Shown: positions 29,401-37,850 of the stretch, in pieces
How positions within the stretch are numbered: the first letter of the stretch is position 1
Layout of the letters: every line of letters starts with the position of its first letter
Assembly: GCF_004335085.1 (NCBI RefSeq)
Contig: NZ_RQRS01000030.1
Location: forward strand, 1 to 63,078
Length of the DNA stretch: 63,078 nucleotides
Origin: Pedobacter nototheniae
GTDB lineage: Bacteria; Bacteroidota; Bacteroidia; Sphingobacteriales; Sphingobacteriaceae
Reading direction: 5' to 3'
Made by a program: the position numbers and the translations under genes
The notes under the pieces: model-generated
The model's input: only the letters and a program-made list of their open reading frames with translations
Told to the model about the DNA's origin: nothing
Database searches by the model: none

Positions 29401-30258
29401 CCTTATTTAATCGATTATTATTTTCTAACGGGATCTGGTTGGCAATATAAAACCGAGCCATTTATAAGTGGAAACCATTCTTTGAGCGGAGGAACTGCTT
29501 ATGATGATATAAGGGTTTTTCCTTCTGATGCACAAATTACAACCTATACTTACAATACGGGTATAGGAATTAGTTCCATTATTGACACTAAAGGACTTAC
29601 ACAGTTTTATGAATACGACAGTTTCAATAAACTGGAAAACATAAAAGATGGAAATGGTAATATATTAAAAAACAATAAGTATAATTTTCGTGTAGCCGAT
29701 GGCAGATTTTATAACACAGAAACTTCGGCTGTTTTTTACAGAAACAACTGCGGAACAGGTGTTTCTGGAAGCGGTGTATTTTATACCATTGCTGCAGGGA
29801 GCTATGTTTCTTCACTAAGTCAAGCTGATGCTGATGCTCAGGCTACAGCTGCATTACAATTGGCTGGGCAAGCAAATGCCAATGCAAAAGGAACTTGTGG
29901 TGAAACCATATTGATCTCATTTGTAAACGAAACAGGAACACTACCTAGTAGTGGGGCCAAATCTGGCAATATTTCATCTGTCGAATTCAGAAATACAGTT
30001 TCAAAAGCTACCTACATCTTTAACCAAGAACAAGTTAATGCTGGCATTAGGCTTCCGAAAGGGATCTATAATATTGATTTTGAAATTACTGGCGGTAAGT
30101 ACTCTGAATCTCTAAACTTAGGATGGTCACTTCTTACATTAAGCTATGGAAATTCTATCAAGTATTTGGATTTCTATAGTGACTATTATATGAGAAATGT
30201 TGATCTGAACCTTAATAGTGCGACCCTAAAGCTTTCAGCCAAAAATGAGATAGAATAA
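26452..30258 (+). CDS. SpvB-like exported protein with DUF5977 domain, RHS partner
   Basis: 1268-residue secreted protein. The signal peptide (SLMLALLFCKAFAQ) is followed by an SpvB/RHS-N-like beta region (GDISVNPSSGSANLSIPIF; SAENAGWAGLGWTLQSGG). A long beta-rich middle with scattered YD-like repeats follows. Near the C-terminus is a DUF5977-type segment (YRNNCGTGVSG; PAGSYVSS-like AAGSYVSSLSQADADAQ). It lies 70 nt ahead of the RHS gene on the same strand, and the two are likely expressed together. The role is inferred: in Bacteroidota such large partners precede RHS toxins and may form part of the encapsulating shell or a surface attachment module. There is no toxin tip at its own C-terminus. 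Confidence 0.82.
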   Translation: MNKRILFSLMLALLFCKAFAQDRTNYLRTDLISPSPTAAGITRYGDISVNPSSGSANLSIPIFNVQGLELSLPISLGYGYSGLRSAENAGWAGLGWTLQSGGVITRNIRGKVDRDNDAGGFSSDYVSNKIYNGLNNSDSEDFQTFLENVYNGNYDAEPDVYSFNFPGHSGKFIIYKGVTYCYPDQKLKIIEQIGAFVIITEDGTNYLFSATETTRSKGNANAQYNLPPYISAYYLTKIQNAALTESIDLNYTQEAEITQMGPLTQTYKKYSTFYDESILYDPVNSYPTFVAPLRLTQISSEKFTVNFLPEVSPRLDLKGINYAIGGISVVDKDALREIKYFKFNHSYFGDNAFLKLTSLEENIGGDLHGTSSSPLIHNFEYEESFGFPIKPTLGADHFGYYNGSSSSILIPSSIYPSGPNREPNLSFTKQGALKKITYPTGGYTTFTYEGNVAFDGRNYKKKDIGITAKAFVQGTDVVPFVLETAQEIRIEVDRYPLTTWGDGNIRGETDFEVRNSITGEKVMFGRVVSENANPPFTQVLPAGSYFLYAMADRYENELRATVNYTRTTDIPLEGKVVGGIRVRSVKDFPLIGLSTVKEYKYTDADGFSTGTSNPTPVYHQSNITEVIEEPTGYRTRNAVIYSSSISESDYYGVQDYYQSVTETNTSVDNKLVVRSDYSMNNYFNAQPHLTQTTVFKSLSSGLLQPIKRTVMNYMAVFGNSITSVRPEQTFEVILNRSGPAWGYPGPLKQFAPITTQYNQGWEYVLKSSEINYFGTDSVKNESINIYDPVKKNLQMTRQLSADGGIVVTKYKYADNYVPSLSAPFLTANVTAPVWEKQLWKKTLTDSVLIASTVTLFNNQFRPTDIYTMDATGIHSLNSEFRSAGLYNTVISDTRLSPKAHFYYDAVGHLVHQKQENGPSMAYKWGYGTNTKHYPIAEAKNASDSEIFTENFEDISNESTGNAHTGNRFHNGNYLVNWITPNAKPYLIDYYFLTGSGWQYKTEPFISGNHSLSGGTAYDDIRVFPSDAQITTYTYNTGIGISSIIDTKGLTQFYEYDSFNKLENIKDGNGNILKNNKYNFRVADGRFYNTETSAVFYRNNCGTGVSGSGVFYTIAAGSYVSSLSQADADAQATAALQLAGQANANAKGTCGETILISFVNETGTLPSSGAKSGNISSVEFRNTVSKATYIFNQEQVNAGIRLPKGIYNIDFEITGGKYSESLNLGWSLLTLSYGNSIKYLDFYSDYYMRNVDLNLNSATLKLSAKNEIE

Positions 30259-30328
30259 ATCTCAAGGAATTATATTTTAACAAAAAAATAAATTAATGCT
30301 TTTATACCATTATAAAAATTAGTGCCTC

Positions 30329-33300
30329 ATGAAAAGATATTTAAATTATAGCTCCGTTCTTCTTTTACTGCTCAGTGGTTTTGGCTTAAAAGCACAAGAC
30401 CATAAAACAGTAAGTACTTATAATGGTGAGGCAGAGATTAATGCCCCCTTAAGTGTAACCTTAACCGACGGTTTCCATGCTACAGGTAACGTTCGTATTT
30501 ATACGACTGGGAAAAGCCTGCAGAACTGTTTCCCTTTGGTCTCCTTACCGAGCAGCAACCAGAACTACATTTTAACCCGAATATTTAAACAGCGTGGAGT
30601 AACCGAAGCCACGTTGGGTAACGCAAGACTGGTATGCGATGAAAATCAAACCATCCAATACTTTGATGGCTTGGGCCGCCCGCTACAAACCGTTACGGTG
30701 CAAGGCAGCCCTACAGGAAAAGATCTGGTGCAGCCTGTGGCTTACGATGCCTTTGGACGTGAACAATTTAAATACCTGCCCTATGCCGCCAGTACAGGCA
30801 GCAACGGCAGTTACCGGGCTGATGCTTTAACCGGGCAATCTTCTTTTTACCTCAGCCAGCCTGCCACAAGCGGCATCCCGGTTATCTCTACACCTTTTAG
30901 CCAAACGGTATTTGAGGCCAGCCCGTTAAACCGGGTGCTGGAACAAGGCGCCCCAGGATTAGACTGGCAACCTGCACCAAACAGTTTAGCGGGGCATACG
31001 GTAAAAATGGATTATGGAACAAATGCATTGAACGAAGTTAAACTCTGGACGATAAATGCGGCCGATAACGGGGCAAGTGCAGGCGTTTACCTGCCGGGTA
31101 AACTATATAAAACGATCTCTAAAGATGAGAACTGGAAACCAGCAGATGATAAGATGGGCACGGTTGAAGAGTTTAAAGATTTTGAAGGCCATGTGGTATT
31201 AAAAAGGACTTGGGAAACCAACAGCAAAAGCCTTTCTACCTATTACCTTTATGACGATTACGGCAATTTAAGGTATGTATTGCCTCCCGCAGTAAATGAA
31301 AACGGGCAAAGCCCGGTTAGCTCTTTCACTGAAAGCGATGCCAGCTTTAACAACTTTATTTATGGCTATCATTATGATGGACGTAAACGTTTAGTTGAAA
31401 AGAAGATTCCAGGTAAGGGTTGGGAATATATGGTTTATAATAAGTTAGATCAGGTAGTGTACAGTCAGGATGCCGTACAAGCAGCTAAATCACCAAAAGA
31501 ATGGTTGTTTACCAAGTATGATGCTTTGGGGCGTGTAATATTAAGCGGTTTATATACAGGAGGAGGCGAGCGGCTAACACTGCAGGCATCAGTTGACAGC
31601 CAAGCAGCTTCAAACCAGCCATTATGGGAGAAACGGGATAACGCCAACAGCAATGGTTTAAATACGGGTTATACCAACCAGACTCTTCCAACGGCAAACA
31701 TTGGTGCCTATTACAGTATTAATTATTACGATGATTATGATTTTTTGGCCAATACATTTGGGCAACCAAGTGGAGCAAACCAGGTAAATGGCGGGCGTAC
31801 CAAAGGATTACAAACCGGGAGCCGTATTTTAACGCTGGGTAGTAGCAGCCAGCTGCTTACGGTTAACTATTACGATGAAGAAGGAAGGGTTGTGCAAAGC
31901 AAAAGTCAAAACCATTTAGGCGGAAGTGATGTAGTAGACAATACCTACAACTTTGCCGGCGAACTCACGGCCAGCACCCGTACCCATGTAGCAAGCGGAG
32001 TAACCACAACAATTGCCAACCGCTATGAATATGACCATATGGGCAGGAAACTCGGCACCTTTGAAAACATCAACAGTAAAGGTGAAATACTTTTAAGCAA
32101 ACTGGATTATAATGAATTGGGGCAATTGCAGCAAAAGAACCGCCACAGTGTAGATGGAGGCAATACCTTTTTACAAAACACCAAATTTGCCTATAACGAA
32201 AGGGGCTGGTTAAAAAGCAGTATTTCCGATCAGTTCAGCATCCAGTTAAACTACCAGGATGCTATAAACGTGACCCCCCAGTACAATGGCAACATCAGCA
32301 ACCAATTATGGGGACCAGGGAATAATTCAGCCATCAATACCTTTAGTTACAGCTACGACAGGTTAAACCGTTTAACCAATGCCAGCTCCCCTAACCTTGG
32401 CGAGGCGATTAGTTATGATGTTATGGGTAACATTACCAGCCTGACGAGAGATAACGCTGGGACAAACAATTATACGGGTTACACGGGTAACCAACTGACA
32501 CAGATTAGTGGTTTTACCAACAGTAGTTACACCTACAACGAAAATGGGAATTTAAAGAGCGATAGCCAAAAAGGGATTAACTTAACCTACAACTACCTGA
32601 ACCTGCCAACACAGGTAAGTGGCAACCAAAACATCACCTATACTTACAATGCCGCCGGACAAAAACTAAAGAAAGTTAGTGGAACAAATACTACCGACTA
32701 TGTAGCTGGGATCCAATATACGAATGGTGCGATAGAATTTATCCAGACCGAGGAAGGTGTAGCAAGAAGAAACGGAACAGATTACAGTTACGAATATAAC
32801 CTGACCGATCATTTGGGTAATGTGAGGGCTACTTTTTACAAGAATCCAAACGGGCAACTGGCAGAGGTAATCCAAAGGGACGATTATTATGCTTTTGGCT
32901 TAAGGAAAATGGGTATTCCAAATTCAAATGTAAACAAGTACCTTTATAATGGCAAGGAGTTGCAGGAAGAGTTAGGGCAATATGATTACGGCGCTAGGTT
33001 CTATGATCCGGTGATTGGCAGGTGGAATGTTGTTGACCCCAGTTCTGAGCAAGGCGGACAGGAAAGTTTAACCCAATACCAATATGGGATGAACAACCCA
33101 ATTAGGTACACCGACCCTGATGGCAAATGCCCAACTTGCCCCATATTCTGGGCAATGGAATTGTATGAGGCCGCAAAATATAAGGTTACGTCTGTACTTG
33201 GATTTAAAACTTATGCAGACGGTGCTGTTGCCAAGGTACGTAACGATGTACAGAAGCAAGACCCAGATTATGTCAAGAATGTTCCGGAAAATGTCCGCAA

Positions 33301-33751
33301 TGTTATAGATAAGGGCAATGACATAAAGGCATATACAAAGGTCATTCAAGGTGGAGCCGAAATTATGGGCAATGCCTCAGATGCAATGGGTTTGGCTATG
33401 GGGGGGGTACAGGGAACTATGAGTGCTGCTGTAGAAAAAGTAGCCGCAGAAAAAGTGTCTGTCTACCGTGTTTTTGGTGGAGATGCTAAAGCAGAGGGGT
33501 TTTCTTGGACACCAAAAGACCCCTCAACTGTTAAAAACTTTAGAAACGTTGCAGGGTTGCCATCTGGTGGTGCGAGTGGTGTGACAAATACGGCGGAATT
33601 TATGGTAGAGGGGATAGTAAAACCTAAGAACATCATTACAACGAGAGCGGCAAAAGCATTGGATGGGAATACTGGAGGGCTTCCTGAGTATCTAATAAAC
33701 CCAAAAAATGTAACACAAAAAACTTATTCAATCTTTAATCCATTTAAGTAA
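30329..33751 (+). CDS. RHS polymorphic toxin with ADP-ribosyltransferase-like tip
   Basis: 1140-residue exported RHS protein. A signal peptide (SVLLLLLSGFGLKAQ) is followed by a short GFHATGNVRIY segment and a DUF6443-like stretch (YILTRIFKQRGVTEA, YFDGLGRPLQTV). YD repeats come next, then the RHS-associated core ending YDYGARFYDPVIGRW and TDPDG near residue 930. The variable C-terminus (about 1045-1135) has VYRVFGGDAKAEGFSWTP, FRNVAGLPSGGAS and GGLPEYLINP. I recognise this layout from ADP-ribosyltransferase tips of the TreTu kind (Arg, Ser-x-Thr and Glu positions); TreTu modifies EF-Tu. The family match is from memory and needs a search. Base composition changes at the core/tip boundary, as expected for exchangeable tips. 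A small immunity gene follows 3 nt later. Confidence 0.88.
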   Translation: MKRYLNYSSVLLLLLSGFGLKAQDHKTVSTYNGEAEINAPLSVTLTDGFHATGNVRIYTTGKSLQNCFPLVSLPSSNQNYILTRIFKQRGVTEATLGNARLVCDENQTIQYFDGLGRPLQTVTVQGSPTGKDLVQPVAYDAFGREQFKYLPYAASTGSNGSYRADALTGQSSFYLSQPATSGIPVISTPFSQTVFEASPLNRVLEQGAPGLDWQPAPNSLAGHTVKMDYGTNALNEVKLWTINAADNGASAGVYLPGKLYKTISKDENWKPADDKMGTVEEFKDFEGHVVLKRTWETNSKSLSTYYLYDDYGNLRYVLPPAVNENGQSPVSSFTESDASFNNFIYGYHYDGRKRLVEKKIPGKGWEYMVYNKLDQVVYSQDAVQAAKSPKEWLFTKYDALGRVILSGLYTGGGERLTLQASVDSQAASNQPLWEKRDNANSNGLNTGYTNQTLPTANIGAYYSINYYDDYDFLANTFGQPSGANQVNGGRTKGLQTGSRILTLGSSSQLLTVNYYDEEGRVVQSKSQNHLGGSDVVDNTYNFAGELTASTRTHVASGVTTTIANRYEYDHMGRKLGTFENINSKGEILLSKLDYNELGQLQQKNRHSVDGGNTFLQNTKFAYNERGWLKSSISDQFSIQLNYQDAINVTPQYNGNISNQLWGPGNNSAINTFSYSYDRLNRLTNASSPNLGEAISYDVMGNITSLTRDNAGTNNYTGYTGNQLTQISGFTNSSYTYNENGNLKSDSQKGINLTYNYLNLPTQVSGNQNITYTYNAAGQKLKKVSGTNTTDYVAGIQYTNGAIEFIQTEEGVARRNGTDYSYEYNLTDHLGNVRATFYKNPNGQLAEVIQRDDYYAFGLRKMGIPNSNVNKYLYNGKELQEELGQYDYGARFYDPVIGRWNVVDPSSEQGGQESLTQYQYGMNNPIRYTDPDGKCPTCPIFWAMELYEAAKYKVTSVLGFKTYADGAVAKVRNDVQKQDPDYVKNVPENVRNVIDKGNDIKAYTKVIQGGAEIMGNASDAMGLAMGGVQGTMSAAVEKVAAEKVSVYRVFGGDAKAEGFSWTPKDPSTVKNFRNVAGLPSGGASGVTNTAEFMVEGIVKPKNIITTRAAKALDGNTGGLPEYLINPKNVTQKTYSIFNPFK

Positions 33752-33754
33752 ATT

Positions 33755-33946
33755 ATGAATGAAAAATATAGGGGTACCACTGTAAATGAACGACTATATC
33801 TAAGTGGGACATTAAATAAATTTGATAAGGCGGTAGAGGAAAAAGATATAGATGAAGTTATAAGAATACTCAAAAATGTAGATGTCGACGACAATTCAAT
33901 TAAAGCTATTTTAAAGCAAATGGGTTTAACTGATAGAGATACGTAA
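33755..33946 (+). CDS. Candidate immunity protein for the ART-like tip
   Basis: 63-residue acidic helical protein (TVNERLYLSGTLNKFDKAV then DEVIRILKNVDVDDNSI) starting 3 nt after the RHS stop codon. The position directly after a toxin tip is the classic place for the cognate immunity gene. The sequence resembles small proteins found after TreTu-like tips, as far as I can recall. No catalytic motif is seen. Confidence 0.75.
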   Translation: MNEKYRGTTVNERLYLSGTLNKFDKAVEEKDIDEVIRILKNVDVDDNSIKAILKQMGLTDRDT

Positions 33947-33967
33947 TTTATCAGATACTTTGAATAT

Positions 33968-34017
33968 CCAGCTATTCGAGATGTTCCACAGGTCATCTCG
34001 AATTAAAGATAAAGACG
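33968..34017. repeat. Two-hairpin element, copy 1 (truncated)
   Basis: CCAGCTATTCGAGATG opens the copy; arms TTCGAGATG and CATCTCGAA around 10 nt. The second palindrome (CGGATTTGAAATCCG) is missing. It sits 22 bases after the immunity gene. Confidence 0.85.
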
Positions 34018-34021
34018 TGCT

Positions 34022-34237
34022 ATTTCAAATGTTGTTACTGTTCAAAGTGATGCAAGCGTAACTCAAAGCGTTGACAATATTTACAATACAAGTAAAAGCA
34101 CAATGATAGAACAGTCAGGATCAATTGTATTAGATACGAAAAATAAAACACCCAGCTATTCGAGATGTTCCACAGGTCATCTCGAATTAAAGATAAAGAC
34201 GGATTTGAAATCCGAAAGCATAAAGACAGCCATGTAA
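34022..34237 (+). pseudogene. Orphan RHS tip fragment
   Basis: An open frame without a start encodes AISNVVTVQSDASVTQSV, then IYNTSKSTMIEQSGSIVLD, and runs into repeat copy 2, which supplies its last residues and stop. The sequence looks like the variable part of a lost RHS protein, upstream of any catalytic segment. It begins right after repeat copy 1. Confidence 0.55.
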
Positions 34238-34278
34238 AAGTATAGTTGGCTTTGTTTTATTTAGCGTGCATTTCGAGT
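34152..34278. repeat. Two-hairpin element, copy 2 (long form)
   Basis: Arms TTCGAGATG/CATCTCGAA plus the palindrome CGGATTTGAAATCCG, then a ~60 bp extension ending GCATTTCGAGTA. Copy 5 (37150-37277) has the same extension. It lies at the start of the orphan toxin at 34246. Confidence 0.88.
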
Positions 34279-34872
34279 AGCTCCTATTGGACAATTAGCA
34301 CTAAATCTAAAAAAGACGTTGACAAAGATCGCAAGAAAACTAAATCAACGTCTGGTGGAGGTGAGAAGATGGGGGAAACAGAACACTGGGATGAGTTTGT
34401 TACTCCCGGATCTGGCAAAGCGCAAGGAAGGATTGAGTTTGGGAAATCTTGGGACGGGATAATCGATAGTAAACACAAGGAAGCAAAAGATCTGGATTTA
34501 AAACAAATTGCCAATGAATCAAAATCTAGTACTGAAAAGCGAATCTATAAATTTGACATAAAAGCTAATAAAGAGATTGCTCCATATGGCCCTATGACAG
34601 GAGGTTTACTTGATGGTAAATATGCTACAGCTCGATCTGCAGGGAATTATCTGGCTGGATACAACGGGAGGACAGGAACTTATTTTGGAGTTCATATTAG
34701 CTTAACCACATATATGAAACTGGCGGGGGCTTTACAGCAAGGACAGTATAATAGTACAAATGCTATGAAGATTGTTATGTTTGGCAAAAGCTACGGGCCT
34801 TCACCTTGGTATGGAGAGATTGAATACACTGGAAGAAGGGTAACACAGGGTTGGAATTCTTCAAGAAACTGA
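34246..34872 (+). pseudogene. Orphan toxin tip (possibly type 44-like)
   Basis: 208 codons from a TTG in repeat copy 2; the only ATG that fits is at 34369 (MGETEHWDEFV). There is no RHS core in front. The C-terminal part, YATARSAGNYLAGYNGRTG then YMKLAGALQQGQYN, resembles in layout the polymorphic toxin type 44 domain, a predicted nuclease. This is a weak, remembered similarity. It is best read as a displaced RHS C-terminus, still able to recombine onto a core. A membrane-anchored candidate immunity gene follows after 9 nt. Confidence 0.6.
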
Positions 34873-34881
34873 TAAAAGAGT

Positions 34882-35328
34882 ATGAGTAAAATAAAAATGA
34901 TTGTTTTGGTAGCGACCATTCTTGTAATGCTTGCGTTTTTGTTTTTTTATTTTGCATTTCCAGAAAAAAATGAAGACGTTCAGTTTGATGTAGTTGAATT
35001 ATCTTCAAAAAAAATAAAATCAAAGTTATTTATAAAAAAGCTTGTTTGGGGAATGACTTCGGATAATTGCTTAGTGACAATAGGTACTTCTAATATAAAG
35101 GAAAATAAACCGAATAGAAACAAGAATTATATTTACAATGGGTTAGATCCGTTATTCTATAAAGTCTCAGGCGATACATTGAGTATTTATACATACAAAA
35201 CCTCGACAGTTCCCAAAGATTTTTTGACAGCCTTTAAAATCATTCAAATTGAATTAGAAAATCCAGAGATGATGGAGTTAATTGAAAAAGACAATTATAA
35301 AAACAAGGGATTAGTCAAGGTTAATTAA
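34882..35328 (+). CDS. Small membrane-anchored protein, candidate immunity
   Basis: 148 residues with one N-terminal membrane helix (MIVLVATILVMLAFLFFYFAF), then a soluble part rich in lysine. No family recognised. It directly follows the orphan tip at 34246, the position of an immunity protein, and is followed by a GC-rich hairpin near 35388-35412. Function is inferred from position only. Confidence 0.65.
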   Translation: MSKIKMIVLVATILVMLAFLFFYFAFPEKNEDVQFDVVELSSKKIKSKLFIKKLVWGMTSDNCLVTIGTSNIKENKPNRNKNYIYNGLDPLFYKVSGDTLSIYTYKTSTVPKDFLTAFKIIQIELENPEMMELIEKDNYKNKGLVKVN

Positions 35329-35439
35329 TATCCTTCTTAATGACGTGCGTGTGTTTCGTCTGTGAGAAATAAAAATAGTAACAAAGTCCGGCAGCAATGC
35401 TGGGCTTTTGCTGTTTTACATTGCTGCTATACTTTTTAG

Positions 35440-35514
35440 CCAGCTATTCGAGATGTTCCGCAGGGCATCTCGAATTAAAGAGAAAGACGGATTTGAAATC
35501 CTAAAGAATAAAGC
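35440..35514. repeat. Two-hairpin element, copy 3
   Basis: Arms TTCGAGATG and CATCTCGAA with a 10 nt loop, then GGATTTGAAATCC. It separates the membrane-anchored protein from the next small gene. Confidence 0.88.
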
Positions 35515-35552
35515 CTAATGATCGTCGCCTCATAAACATACATACTATAAAA

Positions 35553-35936
35553 ATGGAAAACGTAGTAAAGGTCTTTAAGTACAGAATAATCAATGAGATA
35601 AAAAGTTTATCTTTTATAGAAGATATATTAAAAATTGAACCGAAAATACAGATGTGTGGTGAGCTTGAAATTGAGCCGTACATAGAATTTTCAGTTAATT
35701 TCCAATCCGACTACTGGTATATTAAATATCTTTTATTAAAAGATCAGCTCGTTAATCTTAATGATGAATTCAAATATTTCTATAATGAACCAGATTTAAA
35801 TATTATTTGGGCATCATTTACGGATGGTAAAACATTTCTTTTAGAATTTAAAGACGGGCAGCCATTTATTAGCTTTTCAAAAGACAAACTTTTGATAAAA
35901 AAATACTTTGAACAATTTATCTTGAATGAGTTCTAA
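35553..35936 (+). CDS. Hypothetical small protein, candidate orphan immunity
   Basis: 127 residues, acidic, alpha/beta (FKYRIINEIKSLSFIEDIL; WASFTDGKTFLLEFKDGQP). No signal peptide or recognised family. It lies directly after repeat copy 3 and has no toxin tip in front of it. It may be an immunity gene that has outlived its toxin. Assignment is by context only. Confidence 0.55.
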   Translation: MENVVKVFKYRIINEIKSLSFIEDILKIEPKIQMCGELEIEPYIEFSVNFQSDYWYIKYLLLKDQLVNLNDEFKYFYNEPDLNIIWASFTDGKTFLLEFKDGQPFISFSKDKLLIKKYFEQFILNEF

Positions 35937-36028
35937 TTGTTGGGCTTTTCTATTTCTAGATGAGTTCGAATTTAATGAGCCTCTGCTTTAATGGCTATAT
36001 ATGTATTGGATTAGAACTTAGCAAATAG

Positions 36029-36574
36029 CCGCTACCATGGGTAAAACTGTTTGGGAAGGACTTAAATGCAGGAGGAGCTACAGTAGCAGTTGGGGCTAAT
36101 GCCACAGTTGGTGAAATTATTTGGCAGGGTATTACTTCTTTCGTTGAAGGTGTAGAAGTTGTGGGTGCTGGTGCAGCGACTCAGCTGTTCGAGATGTTTC
36201 ACAGGTCATCTCGAATTAATCACATCATGGTTATGAGTAATAATATTGCAGGTGAAAAAGAAAGCGTACAAGGACTAGCTAAAGTAGGTGGGACATCTTC
36301 TACGGTTGAAACGGGTACTTTGTCAACTTCAGGAAGATTTGAAAAGGTTGCAAGTCATGAAATTGGGCATAATTTGGGATTAGATCATAAAGATGCGTCA
36401 ACAAGCTTAATGAATGAGTTTGTTTCAGGAACTTATGTGACACCAAATGAACTTAAGCAAATATATGGTGGCGCTGTGATTTCAGTACCTAACAATGGAA
36501 AACTGATAATGTATAACGATAAAGATACACGTAAAGATGCAAAAGAGTTTATCAAAACAAATAGAGTACAATAA
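36029..36574 (+). pseudogene. Orphan metalloprotease toxin tip
   Basis: Open from 36029 with no proper start; the first part reads PLPWVKLFGKDLNAGG and VGEIIWQGITSFVEG, typical of the linker before an RHS tip. Repeat copy 4 is inserted in frame (QLFEMFHRSSRI). Then comes a zincin active site: ASHEIGHNLGLDHKD, with HExxHxxGLxH, and SLMNEF beyond it, the layout of a metzincin with its Met-turn. It therefore looks like a zinc protease tip displaced from its RHS core. A GTG at 36161 could still start a 137-residue product. Confidence 0.7.
36180..36219. repeat. Two-hairpin element, copy 4 (first hairpin only)
   Basis: CAGCTGTTCGAGATG and CATCTCGAATTAA, inside and in frame with the orphan metalloprotease tip. 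The second palindrome is absent. Confidence 0.8.
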
Positions 36575-37130
36575 TATTTTACGATTTGGATGCTGGCTTT
36601 TAATGGTATTCTTGATTGGGTCATGTGGGAGATCAAAGCAAATTGTTACACCTTTTTTTTCTCTGACGCCTGTAAGATCTTTGAGTTTGTCTTACAAAAT
36701 CATTGATAATAATATAGACTCAGAGAACGGCTTTATTTTTTTTGATACAGATACTATTAAATTTGAATATGGAAAAGGAGTTTTTAAAAGACCGGAAGAA
36801 AAAACAATTGTTCCATACGAGCAGAAAAAATATTGGGACTCAGTAGGATTGTCTAAGGAAGTAATCTTATCTAAGAGATCAAAAGAAGATTATGATAGTA
36901 GAAGCTTTGAAATACATTATTATGTGAATGATACAATTTCAAATAAAGATGTGGTTTGGGTATTTCCTAAAAGATTTAGAAATGGAATGATAGGAGCCTA
37001 TTTTTATGATGTAGATAAAAAAGGTAATAACTTGAGTATTTACTGCCGAAATTTACCTTTGTCTAAAGTGGACACTTTTATAGAGTTAATTAAAACTATC
37101 AAATTCCCCGCTGGCACTCCGCGTGATTAG
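36537..37130 (+). CDS. Lipoprotein, candidate immunity to the metalloprotease tip
   Basis: Up to 197 residues. The stretch FGCWLLMVFLIGSCGRS is a lipoprotein signal with lipobox IGSC. The ATG at 36537 overlaps the toxin fragment by 38 nt, leaving a rather long N-terminus before the signal; a non-ATG start nearer the signal is possible. The mature part is beta-rich with an unrecognised fold. A periplasm-facing lipoprotein after a protease tip fits an immunity role, inferred from context. Confidence 0.65.
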   Translation: MQKSLSKQIEYNNILRFGCWLLMVFLIGSCGRSKQIVTPFFSLTPVRSLSLSYKIIDNNIDSENGFIFFDTDTIKFEYGKGVFKRPEEKTIVPYEQKKYWDSVGLSKEVILSKRSKEDYDSRSFEIHYYVNDTISNKDVVWVFPKRFRNGMIGAYFYDVDKKGNNLSIYCRNLPLSKVDTFIELIKTIKFPAGTPRD

Positions 37131-37149
37131 ATAGTTTCGCTGTTGCAAG

Positions 37150-37277
37150 CCAGCTATTCGAGATGTTCCGCAGGGCATCTCGAATTAAAGATAAAAACGG
37201 ATTTGAAATCCGAAAGTATAAAGACAGTCATGTAAAAGTATAGTTGGCTTTGTTTTATTTAGCATGCATTTCAAGTA
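37150..37277. repeat. Two-hairpin element, copy 5 (long form)
   Basis: Same extended form as copy 2, almost identical over 125 bp, with loop CGCAGGG instead of CACAGGT. The right end reads GCATTTCAAGTA. Confidence 0.88.
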
Positions 37278-37358
37278 CGCTATTTTAAAAATTAGACCCA
37301 CTGTTCCATTGCGTGTTTAGTTGGTGTCTGCCTATTGTTAGTATCAAAATAGATAAAT

Positions 37359-37391
37359 AAAAGCCTAACGGTTAAGAGCTGTTAGGCTTTT
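37359..37391 (+). terminator. Intrinsic terminator before the 21 bp arrays
   Basis: 11 bp arms AAAAGCCTAAC and GTTAGGCTTTT with an 11 nt loop, followed by more T. Confidence 0.8.
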
Positions 37392-37419
37392 TTGTTTATT
37401 CTGAATAATGATCTGGAAT

Positions 37420-37765
37420 AAGTTGGTAACGGTTACAATTGACTTGGTAACAGTCGTAATTGACTTGGTAACAGTCGCAATTGACTTGGTAACAGTCGCA
37501 ATTGACTTGGTAACAGTCGCAGTTGATTTGGTAACAGTCGCAATTGACTTGGTAACGGTCCGGAGTGACTTGGTAATGGTCTGGAATGGCTTGGTAACAG
37601 TCGCAATTGACTTGGTAACAGTCGCAATTGACTTGGTAAAGGTTACAATTGACTTGGTAACGGTCGCAATTGACTTGGTAAAGGTCGCAATTGGCTTGGT
37701 AACGGTAGCAATTGACTTGGTAACAGTCGCAATTGACTTGGTAACGGTCGGCAATGACTTGGTAA
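37420..37765. repeat. 21 bp tandem array, block A (~16 copies)
   Basis: Unit starts recur every 21 bases from 37441 to 37756 (GACTTGGTAACAGTCGCAAT plus one base). Because 21 is seven codons, both strands are open in several frames; the resulting VTVAIDL or ATVTKSI heptads are by-products. No start signals are visible. Confidence 0.92.
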
Positions 37766-37768
37766 ATT

Positions 37769-37848
37769 CAACTATTTGAGATGTTCCACAGGTCATCTCG
37801 AATTAAAGATAAAGACGGATTTGAAATCCGAAAGTATAAAGACAGCCA
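37769..37848. repeat. Two-hairpin element, copy 6
   Basis: Reads CAACTATTTGAGATG instead of CAGCTATTCGAGATG; the right arm CATCTCGAA and the palindrome CGGATTTGAAATCCG are intact. It separates array blocks A and B. Confidence 0.88.
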
Positions 37849-37850
37849 CA

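Noticed and set aside
37365..37796. A 143-residue repeat protein on the minus strand
   Set aside because: The frame is open because the period is seven codons; several frames on both strands are equally open, and the start lies in a repeat element.
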